26,363 bases of DNA, from IMG/VR virus record IMGVR_UViG_3300036857_000487, positions 1 to 26,363 of that record. One strand, written 5' to 3'. The position numbers and the translations under genes were made by a program. Shown here one piece after another: positions 1-7,825 of this stretch (position 1 is the first letter of the stretch; every line of letters starts with the position of its first letter). A model generated the notes under the pieces. That model did no database searches. It saw only the letters and a list, made by a program, of their open reading frames with translations, and had not been told where the DNA came from. The DNA is from a virus.

Positions 1-2
1 CC

Positions 3-392
3 ATGCTGGACGTGAATAATCTGGCGAACTCTTCGCGCGTCACCTTGCAGATTCCGGGCCTTTCGACGCCGGGCGATATCGCGCTGGTGGTGAACTACTG
101 GCCGAACGATCCGACGCACAACGAAATCACCGGGCTGATTCATCTGTCGAAAACCCGGGAAGTGCGGCCGTTCAAGATCGAAACGGAATACGCAGCCGGT
201 GAAACGCTGGTCGTTACCTTCGCAGCTTTCGTCACGGCGTTGCCGCTGGCCTTTACCGGAACCGGCGCGATGAAGCTGAATTGCACGCTGCGTCAGTACG
301 GGGATGTGACGGTCGAGCGGGAAGGCGCGCCGGATACGCTTAGCACGCGGCGGCCATTGGGTGACGAATCGACGCTGGAGCAGGTGGCCTGA
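3..392 (+). CDS. Major tail (tube) protein, C-terminal part
   Basis: The 129 visible residues are beta-rich, with alternating hydrophobic and polar stretches such as VTLQIPGLSTPGDIALVV. They end four bases ahead of the tail assembly chaperone, which is where the major tail tube protein sits in lambda- and HK97-like siphoviruses. The reading frame is open to the left edge, so the ATG at position 3 may be internal and the true start may lie outside the window. The assignment rests mainly on gene order; no diagnostic motif is present. The protein would polymerise into the tail tube in the virion. An alternative is a separate short minor tail protein. Confidence 0.6.
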   Translation: MLDVNNLANSSRVTLQIPGLSTPGDIALVVNYWPNDPTHNEITGLIHLSKTREVRPFKIETEYAAGETLVVTFAAFVTALPLAFTGTGAMKLNCTLRQYGDVTVEREGAPDTLSTRRPLGDESTLEQVA

Positions 393-393
393 G

Positions 394-807
394 ATGCCGA
401 AGCGGAAACGAAAAATTCTGCAGCGAGTCGAAATCGTGCTGGGCGACGAAGTGCCGCGCTACCTCTACTACACGCTGGCGGATGTGCTCGAGCTGCAGCA
501 GCTTCCGCAGCGGGATGTGGATTCGATTGCGGTGGCGATGTTTCTGGGGCTGCGCCACGAACACGCCGATCTGACGCTCGAAACCCTGCGGCCGCTGATC
601 GAAATGCAGAATCTGTCCTACTACAACGCCTGCATTGCGGAGGCGATGGGTACGGCAAACCCTTCCGCGGAGCCGGCCGCGGGCGCGGAGCCGGCGCAGG
701 CGGCAGCGGTCAACGGCCTGGCGGTTCCGTCGTTTCCGAGTGGGAGCGGCTCCGGGCTTTCGCTCGTATCCGGCTCCGGCTCTCCGAGTGGGAATTCTGG
801 GAGCTGA
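394..807 (+). CDS. Tail assembly chaperone, unshifted product (gpG-like)
   Basis: This 137-residue protein lies directly between the major tail protein and the tape measure gene, the position of lambda G. I chose the ATG at 394, one base after the upstream stop, over a GTG at 361 inside the previous gene. Residues 1-87 look like a folded helical domain (for example YYTLADVLELQQLP). After Ala-Asn-Pro at 88-90 the frame turns into a Pro/Ala and then Ser/Gly low-complexity tail (PSGSGSGLSLVSGSGSPSG). That is typical of a zero-frame tail beyond a slip site. It would bind the tape measure protein during tail assembly and would not be expected in the mature virion. Confidence 0.75.
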   Translation: MPKRKRKILQRVEIVLGDEVPRYLYYTLADVLELQQLPQRDVDSIAVAMFLGLRHEHADLTLETLRPLIEMQNLSYYNACIAEAMGTANPSAEPAAGAEPAQAAAVNGLAVPSFPSGSGSGLSLVSGSGSPSGNSGS

Positions 808-1067
808 CACGGCCGGAGCTGGACGCGTTAATCGAGCAGTGGAAGGAAGGGAACCGGCACTGGGAGCTGATGATGGCGCAGTTACTCTATCTGACCTATC
901 AGGCGAACAAGACGAAGGATGCGCCGGAGGTGTCGATTGAATCCTTCCTGCTGACGAAGCCGGAGGAATCGCTCGAGCAGCCGCGGCGGCGGGCGCCGCA
1001 GATGCCCAGCGGGCGGCAATTGGAGGCGTATTTTTTGAGTCTGCCGGGAGCAAGACGCCGTGGCTGA
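394..1067 (+). CDS. Tail assembly chaperone, -1 frameshift fusion (gpGT-like)
   Basis: A -1 shift at the heptamer A AAC CCT (657-663) joins the first 90 codons to a second frame that runs to the stop at 1065-1067, giving about 224 residues. The second frame looks like the T part of such proteins: SEWEFWELTRPELDALIEQW, then LLYLTYQANKTKDAP, ending in a basic tail. No ATG, GTG or TTG occurs in this second frame between 603 and 870, and its conserved part begins upstream of 870. Independent initiation therefore cannot produce it. The fusion end overlaps the tape measure start by eight bases. Siphoviruses need G and GT in a fixed ratio for tail assembly. Confidence 0.75.
657..663 (+). promoter_or_regulatory. 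-1 ribosomal frameshift slippery heptamer
   Basis: The heptamer A AAC CCT is phased exactly as X XXY YYZ on the zero frame (GCA AAC CCT). After slipping the codons read AAA CCC. It is the only canonical heptamer I found in the overlap of the two frames. A GC-rich stretch with repeated CCGCGG (665-670 and 677-682) follows and could fold into a stem, although it starts only one base after the slip site. Confidence 0.65.
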
Positions 1068-3936
1068 AGGCCTGAATCGAACCGTCAGTATCGTTCTGAA
1101 TGCGGTGACGGATTCCTATAACCGTTCCATTGCGGAGGCGCAGAAAACAACGGATGCGGCCGTTTCCTCGATTCAGGCTTCGGCCGCGAACGCCTCGAAA
1201 TCCTTCGATGCGCTTTCGGTTTCGGTGAAAACCTCCGGTCTGGCGAATGTCGAAACGACGCAATCCATGGCGGCGCTCAATACGGCGCTGAACGCATCGA
1301 ACGCGCAGTTTGCGCAGACGGCGACGGTTGCGGCATCGGCTGCGGAATCGACCAAAAAAGTAGCCGAGTCGGCGGCCGCAACGGCAACCGCGGAAACGAA
1401 TGCAGCGACGGCAACCGCGAAGGTAACGGATGCGTTCAAGGCCTCTACTTCCGCAGCGACGGAGGCAGCTGCGAAAACGATGCAGGTTGGTCAAGCGGCG
1501 CAGACAGTGGGCACGGCCATAGAGAATACCGGCAAACAATCGAATACGGCCGGCAGTTTCCTTTCGTCGCTGGGCGGCGCGGCGTCTAAATTGGTACCGA
1601 GTTTAGGTAGTGTGGCGACGATTGCGGCCGGCGCAGCAACCGGCATGACGGCGCTGCAGATCGCGGAAAAGGTCGGTGGCTGGCTGCTCGATACCGGTCT
1701 CAAAGCGCTTTCCAGTTCGGAAGCCTTAAAGGGGTTGAACGCGACGCTGGGAAGTGTCAAAACGGCGTTTTCGGAAGCGGCCGGTAAAGGCGTGGAAGCG
1801 CTGGCGCAGGCCTTTACGACACTGTTTGGGCCGGCGATTCAGAAAGTTTCCGGCTGGGTGACGGAGGCCTTGAAATGGGTGTCCGCGTTCGGCGACTGGT
1901 TTATCAAAAGTGGCGTCATTCAGAACCTGGCGCAGAAATTGTTCGATACTCTCAGTACCGGCTTCAGTCAAATCCGGCAATTTGTCAGCGGTGCGTTTGA
2001 AGGGATCGGCAAAGCGCTGGGCCTGGTCAATACGTCACTTGATAGCAATGCGAAAGCCAGCGATTTTTGGGCGCAGGCCTGGCGGACTTCACTTGACAAT
2101 GTGATTCATTACGTGGCGTATGCGGCCGCGGTCATTCAGGCCATTTTCGAAAAGCTGGCCGAACAGGCCAACAAATACAACGAAAGCATGCTGCAGAATA
2201 CGCAGCGCGAGCTGGCTGCAATCGGCGGGCTGTGGAACAAACTCGCATTAAAAATGCCGGAGTGGATCAAATTCGCCTTCGATGTGATCGGCGAAGATCT
2301 GGGCACGCTGCGCGACGGTCTGAAGAAGGATTTTCAGGAACTCGGCCATTCCATCAATACGGACGTCAACAGTCCCTTGAAAGGAATCGGGGATCGCATT
2401 TCGGATCTGACGAAGCGCAATGAATCCGCGATACAGGGAGTGGTGACGTGGGTCGTCAATCAAAAGAATCTCATCGATCACCTACATAAAACCGGTGATG
2501 CGCTGCAAGGCGTCGGTACGGCGGTTGAGACGGTGGCTGAAGCGCATCGTAAATTTTCGATGGATTCGATTCGCGCCTGGGAAGCGCAGCTCGCGCTGGC
2601 GAAGAAGCTGAATGAACAAATCAGCGGCATGACGCCGGTTTATAAAGAAGTCGATCAGGCAACCGAAGCCATGGCGCGGGAGGCAATAGCCGGCGCAGAG
2701 AAGGTGATTCGTGCAACCGAGTCGATCAAATTCGCAACCGACAAGCAAATTGATGACATGATTTACAACGTGCGCGAAGGCTGGAAGCAGCAGGTTTCGC
2801 TGGCCGGCACGAGTACGGAAGAAATCAAGCGCATCAATCAGGCAGCCTGGGCCACGATTACGCAGACGATTTCGAAAGACTGGTTCAACCTCTCAAAAGA
2901 TCAGCAGCAGGCGCTGGCGGAACTGGGCGCAGAGGTTCGCAAATCGGCCGACGAACACGGTCAGATTCTGACGAAGGATACGGAGCAAACCGGCAAAGAG
3001 CTGGGCAAACAAGAGTCGATGTGGAAGGATGCGCAGCGCAATATCACGAAGCTGGTGCGGCAGACGGCATCGGATATTACCGATGCGCTCTGGAGCGGAG
3101 ATAAGAGTTTCGGGGAAATCACGAAATCGCTGTTGACCGATATCGGCAAGATGTTTACGCAGATCTTTGTGCAGCAGGGCGTGGCAGCCGTCGGGAAATT
3201 CATTCAATCGCTGCTGGGCGGAAACGGGCTGACGGCAGCGCTGGGCGAAGTCACGAAGGCCTTTAAAGGTGTCGGCGATCTGTTCGGCGGGCTGGGCGGA
3301 GGCGCCGGGACGGCTGCTAAAGCGGGCGGCGACGCGGCCGGGGGCGCCGGCGGTGCGCTCGGCGGCGCGCTCGGCGGCATTAGCGGCGCAATGAACATGG
3401 TGACGGGCGCGATTTCCGCGGTGACAGGTATTATCGGCATCTTTCAGACGAAGGGCACGCAGAAGATCGAAGAAAACATCCAGCAGGGCGTGTTCCTGAC
3501 TTACATGGCCGTGCATGATCTTTATACGGAATTTCAGGCGTACACGCGCAATCAGGTGGTGGGCCTGCGCGCCGATATCACGCACTGGGGCAGTGAACTC
3601 TGGAACCAGTTATCGGCCGGCTTTAACAACATGCGTACCGGCTTTGCGACGATTACGGCGCAACTGGCAGCGCTGGCGGGCGCCTTCAATGTGCAATCGC
3701 TGGCGGATGCAATCAGCCGCATACAGCTTGCGCCGGCTACTGGTGTGCCTGTCGATGTCTCGAGTTTTTCCGTTGATTTCACGCCGGTTGTTTCGGTACT
3801 GAACGAGATTCGCAATGCGCTTTCGCAGTCGGCGCTGCGGCCGAATGTGAATCTGTCGGTTGAAACCGGCGTGACCTCCGACCAGGTGGCGAAAGAAATC
3901 GTGCGCCAGTTGCAGCTCGCGGGAGTGGTGCGGTGA
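1060..3936 (+). CDS. Tail tape measure protein
   Basis: At 958 residues this is the longest gene in the window, and it follows the G/GT pair. It sets tail length and travels through the tail tube during DNA ejection. Residues 1-160 are Ala/Thr/Ser-rich and probably coiled coil. Hydrophobic stretches follow around 180-330. Residues about 670-720 (ITDALWSGDKSFGEITKSLL followed by DIGKMFTQIFVQ) resemble the C-terminal domain of lambda-type tape measure proteins. A Gly/Ala-rich hydrophobic segment lies around 740-800. The start is a GTG at 1060, preceded by GGGAG, and overlaps the end of the frameshifted chaperone. Its stop overlaps the next start (GTGA). Confidence 0.92.
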   Translation: MAEGLNRTVSIVLNAVTDSYNRSIAEAQKTTDAAVSSIQASAANASKSFDALSVSVKTSGLANVETTQSMAALNTALNASNAQFAQTATVAASAAESTKKVAESAAATATAETNAATATAKVTDAFKASTSAATEAAAKTMQVGQAAQTVGTAIENTGKQSNTAGSFLSSLGGAASKLVPSLGSVATIAAGAATGMTALQIAEKVGGWLLDTGLKALSSSEALKGLNATLGSVKTAFSEAAGKGVEALAQAFTTLFGPAIQKVSGWVTEALKWVSAFGDWFIKSGVIQNLAQKLFDTLSTGFSQIRQFVSGAFEGIGKALGLVNTSLDSNAKASDFWAQAWRTSLDNVIHYVAYAAAVIQAIFEKLAEQANKYNESMLQNTQRELAAIGGLWNKLALKMPEWIKFAFDVIGEDLGTLRDGLKKDFQELGHSINTDVNSPLKGIGDRISDLTKRNESAIQGVVTWVVNQKNLIDHLHKTGDALQGVGTAVETVAEAHRKFSMDSIRAWEAQLALAKKLNEQISGMTPVYKEVDQATEAMAREAIAGAEKVIRATESIKFATDKQIDDMIYNVREGWKQQVSLAGTSTEEIKRINQAAWATITQTISKDWFNLSKDQQQALAELGAEVRKSADEHGQILTKDTEQTGKELGKQESMWKDAQRNITKLVRQTASDITDALWSGDKSFGEITKSLLTDIGKMFTQIFVQQGVAAVGKFIQSLLGGNGLTAALGEVTKAFKGVGDLFGGLGGGAGTAAKAGGDAAGGAGGALGGALGGISGAMNMVTGAISAVTGIIGIFQTKGTQKIEENIQQGVFLTYMAVHDLYTEFQAYTRNQVVGLRADITHWGSELWNQLSAGFNNMRTGFATITAQLAALAGAFNVQSLADAISRIQLAPATGVPVDVSSFSVDFTPVVSVLNEIRNALSQSALRPNVNLSVETGVTSDQVAKEIVRQLQLAGVVR

Positions 3937-4826
3937 AGTTCGACCTCTTCATTAACGGGGTGCGCCTGGAGAGCTGGGCAGAAGCGGAAATCGTACTCGA
4001 TTCGGCCTACAATTCCAGCGCTCGTTTTAGCGTGCGTGCTGCGGGCAACGGCTCCTGGCTGGACAATCTGTCGAAGGTGAAGATTAGCGGCCGGGATTGC
4101 CGGCCGGAGACGGCGAGCTGGGGATTCGAGGAGCTGGCTGACCTGGCCGACTGGTGGCTGGCCGGTCTGGCGGATGCCGGCATCGATCCGACCCAATCGG
4201 CTTACGGTATCGGATCCTGGCGGCTGAACTGGACCGAGGGCGTCCAGACGGCGCGCATCTATCAGGCTCCGGCGCGGCCGGCGAATATGCATGGCCTGGT
4301 GTTTTGGGGCTGGCTGAATCTCGCCTATCAAACGACCTTTCGGCCGCAGGTGACGGTACAGGCGTATGCACGCGACGGAGCGGGCACGGAATGGAGTTCC
4401 GGCCTGATCGCGCTCCCGGAAAGTTCCGCCTGGAATGCGTGCGGCCTGCGCATTGCGCCGACGAATGCGGTCGAGGCCTTTCCGACGGCGATTACGGAAT
4501 GGGGTTTCCGGCTGCGCTTCACGGAGAGCGTGCCGGCGAATCTTAAAGGGCAGTTACTCTTCGTCGTGCATCTCGATTCGGTCGAGCTGTGCGGGCGTGC
4601 CTATCCGCAGTCGCTCTTGCTGCCGCCGTTTCCGCCGGCCGTGCCGCTTGGTTCGTTGCAGCCGGCTGTGACGCATCCGTGCGCGAAGTACGACCAGGCG
4701 GTGTATGCCGATGAATTGCACGTCAAACCGACCGATGCCGGCTACTGCGGTACGGCCGGCATCTACGATCAATCGGTCTATGCCAGCGATAGCGTGATTT
4801 CACCGCAGGATGCACAGTATGCCTGA
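3933..4826 (+). CDS. Distal tail / baseplate protein
   Basis: This 297-residue protein starts with GTG inside the last codons of the tape measure gene, so it is translationally coupled to it. The N-terminus (MKFDLFINGVRLESWAEAEI) looks like the opening strands of a distal tail or hub protein. The middle (roughly 90-225) is beta-rich with many Trp and Tyr (VFWGWLNLAYQTTFRPQVTV) and could be a jelly-roll or carbohydrate-binding insertion. The C-terminus repeats a YDQ-VYA-D pattern twice (KYDQAVYADELHVKPTDAGY and IYDQSVYASD). Position right after the tape measure fits a tail-tip component. I do not recognise a specific family. Confidence 0.55.
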   Translation: MKFDLFINGVRLESWAEAEIVLDSAYNSSARFSVRAAGNGSWLDNLSKVKISGRDCRPETASWGFEELADLADWWLAGLADAGIDPTQSAYGIGSWRLNWTEGVQTARIYQAPARPANMHGLVFWGWLNLAYQTTFRPQVTVQAYARDGAGTEWSSGLIALPESSAWNACGLRIAPTNAVEAFPTAITEWGFRLRFTESVPANLKGQLLFVVHLDSVELCGRAYPQSLLLPPFPPAVPLGSLQPAVTHPCAKYDQAVYADELHVKPTDAGYCGTAGIYDQSVYASDSVISPQDAQYA

Positions 4827-5028
4827 GAACGGACGGTATGAGTTGAGCGCGGCCGAACGGGCCTTTATCGAGCGCAAGCGGAGGCTTATCGAGCAATTGG
4901 AAGCGGAACTTGCCGGCGCATTGATGCTGATTGCGGAGCAACAAAGGTTTCGCACACCGCATGAGTTGACGCGGGATTTCTGCGCTCTCGAAGCGGTCGA
5001 GAAGGGAGTAGCTGATGGCGTGGCCTAG
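4819..5028 (+). CDS. Small coiled-coil protein in tail operon
   Basis: This protein of 69 residues is mostly charged helix (AERAFIERKRRLIEQLEAELAGALMLIAEQQ). I chose ATG 4819 because AGGA at 4807-4810 lies eight bases upstream. The in-frame ATG at 4810 overlaps that same AGGA and has no ribosome binding site of its own. The gene overlaps the upstream stop by eight bases and the downstream start by 14. It could be a small tail-tip chaperone or structural protein; the function is unknown. Confidence 0.6.
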   Translation: MPENGRYELSAAERAFIERKRRLIEQLEAELAGALMLIAEQQRFRTPHELTRDFCALEAVEKGVADGVA

Positions 5029-5887
5029 TCCGGTCGTTGCGGGTCAGACGATTACCGCGAATTTTACGAATGCGCTCCTGCAATCCATTTCGCAGTGGGG
5101 CGGCGATGTGGATGCGCAGGGCTATGCGCTGAAGAGCGTCGGTAAATTGATCCTGAATGCCAATGGTTCGATTGATGCATCGGCGGGCGGCGTCGGCATC
5201 AAAGGGCCGATCAAGATTACCAACCTGGAAGACGACGGCTTAACGCTTGTGGCCGGCGACGGCCGGACGTTCAAACTCTCCGTCAAATCCGGTGCCGTTC
5301 CGAAAGTCACGACGAGTACGCAGACTCTTTCCTATTTTTCGACGGACCTGTCGCGCTTTCTTAGCTTCGATGTGACGCCGGGCCAGCCGGAACGGATCGG
5401 AACGGGCAGCGGCCGGCTGCGCTTTAATGCGGTCGGCATTGATGTTGATAGTGATTCTACCTTCGCCGGCAAAGTAACGGCGGCTGCACTGAATGTGACG
5501 AATGCGGTGAATCTGACCTTCGGCACAAACTGGCAGACTTGGACGCCGGCTTTTGCTGGAGCGGGCAGCGGTGGGCCGATGACAGTGACGCTCGCGAGTA
5601 TTCAAGGGGCGAACTACCTGCGTATCGGGCCTTTTGTGATTGTGCAATTTTATTCCAGTGTGACTTTGGGCGGCACGCCTAGCAATGGAGTTTCGGTCAC
5701 GTTGCCGGTTGTTTCCGCTGGTGGTGTTGCGCAGACGCTGGCCGGTTTTTCCGGTGGCGGGGTCGCGAGTCAGGGGCGCATCAATCCGAATCAGGCAGCG
5801 GTGATTGTCTATTCGGCGACGGGTGCCAATTTTCCGGTGCCGTCCACTATGGATGTCGGTTTTTCCGGTGTGTATCGGGTGCTCTAA
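5015..5887 (+). CDS. Putative tail fibre / adhesin-like tail protein
   Basis: The protein has 290 residues and is rich in Gly, Ser, Thr and Val throughout. The N-terminal part (MAWPSPVVAGQTITANFTNA) suggests a short attachment region. It is followed by repeating beta-strand text of the kind found in fibre shafts (KLILNANGSIDASAGGVGIK). The C-terminal 110 residues (TNWQTWTPAFAGAGSGGPMT, then YLRIGPFVIVQFYSSVTLGG) resemble the beta-sandwich end domains found on many phage fibres and appendages. The ATG at 5015 has GAAGGGAG upstream. It lies between two tail-tip genes, consistent with a receptor-binding or tip-decorating role. No chaperone or peptidase motif is visible. Confidence 0.55.
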   Translation: MAWPSPVVAGQTITANFTNALLQSISQWGGDVDAQGYALKSVGKLILNANGSIDASAGGVGIKGPIKITNLEDDGLTLVAGDGRTFKLSVKSGAVPKVTTSTQTLSYFSTDLSRFLSFDVTPGQPERIGTGSGRLRFNAVGIDVDSDSTFAGKVTAAALNVTNAVNLTFGTNWQTWTPAFAGAGSGGPMTVTLASIQGANYLRIGPFVIVQFYSSVTLGGTPSNGVSVTLPVVSAGGVAQTLAGFSGGGVASQGRINPNQAAVIVYSATGANFPVPSTMDVGFSGVYRVL

Positions 5888-7194
5888 TGCTCTTTCAGAT
5901 CGAACGCGCGAAGGGAGCGGGTACGATCCGGCTGGTGCATTTTGCGCCGACTGATTATCGCGGGGCGCAATTCTCGATGCAGGTGTCCTGGCCGAAAGAC
6001 GGGCCGGGTGGCGACTGGTGGTTCCGTGGCCGTCTGGTGGATGCCGACGGGCGTTATTGGTTGTCGGATACGATTCGCGCAGCCAATCCGCAGGCGCCGC
6101 AGCCGGCCGCAACCTATCTGATTCCCTATGTGATCGGGCCGGATGCGCTGCCGGCGGCCTGGCCGGAGCAGTTCGATGCTTCGCGCGTGACGGAAATCTG
6201 GTTCGATTGCTGGCTTTCGCCGGAGCTGGCGCAAATCTTCGAAATCGGCATCGATTGGATCCGGCTGGGCGCGCCTCCCTTCGCTCCCTGGACGCTGCCG
6301 CGGACGAGCCTGCCTCCGAGTGTTGCGCAAACCCTGTTTGGCGGCCTGATCAGCTCGATTGCGATGACGGATGCCGGCGCGCTGGATGGAACGGTTGAAT
6401 TGGCCTACTCCTGTCGCGACTACAAACTGTTTACGGACGGGCGCACCTGGAACAAGGATTATACGGCGCTCAATTACTACGATGACCAGATCATTCAGGA
6501 AGTGCTGACGGGTTCCGGACTCTCGCCTTCCATTCTGCAGCTTGGCGCACTCACACGTACAGCCGTGCTGCATTTGAATTTCGAGTATCAGACGGTGACG
6601 CAGGTGCTCGATGCCATCGCGAAGGCAACAGGCCTCGTCTGGTTCATCGATGCGGAGGGCCGTTTTAACTATCTGCAACCGGAGACGCAGTCGGTGGTGG
6701 TCGAATTGACAGACCAGGCGGGCGGCGATTCCTTCCGGGTTGAGAGTTACAACGAAGATTTCTATGCGCCGGCAAACGATGTCACCTTCATCGGCGACGG
6801 TGTGACGGCGCATGTCTACGATCAGGGTTCGATTAATAAGTACGGGTTGTTGCAATGGATCGATTACGACCTGCGCGTGACCAAAGCGGATACCGCGCTG
6901 CAGTTTGCGCAAACGGACCTGGCGCGCAGTGCGACGCCGAATGAGCAGGCGGAAATCGTGTGCTGGAAGGTTGGAGCGAAGCCGGGCGGCCTGGTACGGC
7001 TCACGGCTGCGCGCTATGGCTGGCAGGCGAAAGACATGAAAGTGCAGCGGGTGGCCTTGAAGCAATTGCCGGATCGCGCGGCGTTGACGGAGGTTCGCTT
7101 GACGCTTGGCGATTACAATCCGACGCTGGCCGATGCGATCGCGCAGATTGCGGCGGAAGTGAATGCGACGGCTGCCAATCCCACAGGCTTATGA
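5887..7194 (+). CDS. Tail hub / baseplate hub protein
   Basis: This 435-residue protein begins at a TAATG junction with the adhesin-like gene. Residues 1-125 are a Trp-rich beta domain resembling the middle of the 3933 gene. From about 165 onward the text (AYSCRDYKLFTDGRTWNKDY, QTVTQVLDAIAKATGLVWFI and DAEGRFNYLQPE) is characteristic of gp27-like hub proteins of siphovirus tail tips. In those, a short helical segment feeds into a beta domain that handles local coordinates and tail-tube symmetry. The C-terminus (EVRLTLGDYNPTLADAIAQI) also fits that family. It would form the ring that closes the tail tube until adsorption. No lysozyme-like domain is attached. Confidence 0.7.
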   Translation: MLFQIERAKGAGTIRLVHFAPTDYRGAQFSMQVSWPKDGPGGDWWFRGRLVDADGRYWLSDTIRAANPQAPQPAATYLIPYVIGPDALPAAWPEQFDASRVTEIWFDCWLSPELAQIFEIGIDWIRLGAPPFAPWTLPRTSLPPSVAQTLFGGLISSIAMTDAGALDGTVELAYSCRDYKLFTDGRTWNKDYTALNYYDDQIIQEVLTGSGLSPSILQLGALTRTAVLHLNFEYQTVTQVLDAIAKATGLVWFIDAEGRFNYLQPETQSVVVELTDQAGGDSFRVESYNEDFYAPANDVTFIGDGVTAHVYDQGSINKYGLLQWIDYDLRVTKADTALQFAQTDLARSATPNEQAEIVCWKVGAKPGGLVRLTAARYGWQAKDMKVQRVALKQLPDRAALTEVRLTLGDYNPTLADAIAQIAAEVNATAANPTGL

Positions 7195-7400
7195 GCAGTG
7201 CGGATGAAAAATTGATTGCGCTCGAATTCTCACCCGCAGAACTCGTATCGCTCTTCACAGGGCTGAGCGCAGCCAGCATTGCTCAGCCGAGGATGGCGCG
7301 CGAGTACGACTGGTATGCGCTCGAACGGCGCCTGCAGGCGGTGCTCGAGGCCTGGCGCCGGGAACAGCGCGAGAAAGCAGAGGATGAATGCCGCGATTAG
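7191..7400 (+). CDS. Small hypothetical protein
   Basis: This 69-residue protein starts at an ATGA overlap with the hub gene. It has a short hydrophobic N-terminal helix (LIALEFSPAELVSLFTGLSA). A strongly charged C-terminal helix follows (ALERRLQAVLEAWRREQREK). Nothing identifies its role. It overlaps the next start by 13 bases, so it is part of the same polycistron. Confidence 0.6.
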   Translation: MSSADEKLIALEFSPAELVSLFTGLSAASIAQPRMAREYDWYALERRLQAVLEAWRREQREKAEDECRD

Positions 7401-7822
7401 GTGTGCCGGCGAATATCCGCTATATCGGGGCACTCTTCCGGCAACCGCGGCCGGCTGCCGGAAATGTACTGGGCTTGAGCTTCCGGCTGCCGGTTGCCGT
7501 GCGGATCGAACGCGTGGCGCTGGGCGCGAAGCGCTGGTTTGCGATCTGGGAAGCCGGGCCAGGCGCCGGCGAAAAGGCAGCGCAGCTCACGACGAAGCAA
7601 GCGCTGATTCCGCTCGCGGTGGAAGTACGCGGGCTGTTTGAGGAGCAGCTGACGCCGTGGCAGGCTTTCGACTATAACGGTTCCCGGCAGGAAGAAATCG
7701 AGGGCGAAGTGGCGCGTCAATTGCGCGAATGGGTGCGCCGGCATCCGAAATCGAAAGTACGGTGGCAAGGCATCGAAGGCGTTGCTCGAACGGCGCCGGA
7801 AGCGGCGTGCGAAGCGGGGTAG
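7388..7822 (+). CDS. Hypothetical protein preceding the primase
   Basis: The 144-residue product is not one I recognise. The N-terminal half is beta-rich (LSFRLPVAVRIERVALGAKR, then WFAIWEAGPG). The C-terminal half is helical and basic (EEIEGEVARQLREWVRRHPK, then SKVRW). The ATG at 7388 follows AGAGG at a short distance. The gene ends three bases before the primase-polymerase gene, so it could be a replication accessory protein or the last tail gene. Context does not decide between them. Confidence 0.55.
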   Translation: MPRLGVPANIRYIGALFRQPRPAAGNVLGLSFRLPVAVRIERVALGAKRWFAIWEAGPGAGEKAAQLTTKQALIPLAVEVRGLFEEQLTPWQAFDYNGSRQEEIEGEVARQLREWVRRHPKSKVRWQGIEGVARTAPEAACEAG

Positions 7823-7825
7823 CCA

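Noticed and set aside
340-1539. Minus-strand frame of 399 residues across the tail genes
   Set aside because: Arg- and Cys-rich composition with no domain pattern; it is the complement of well-supported tail genes.
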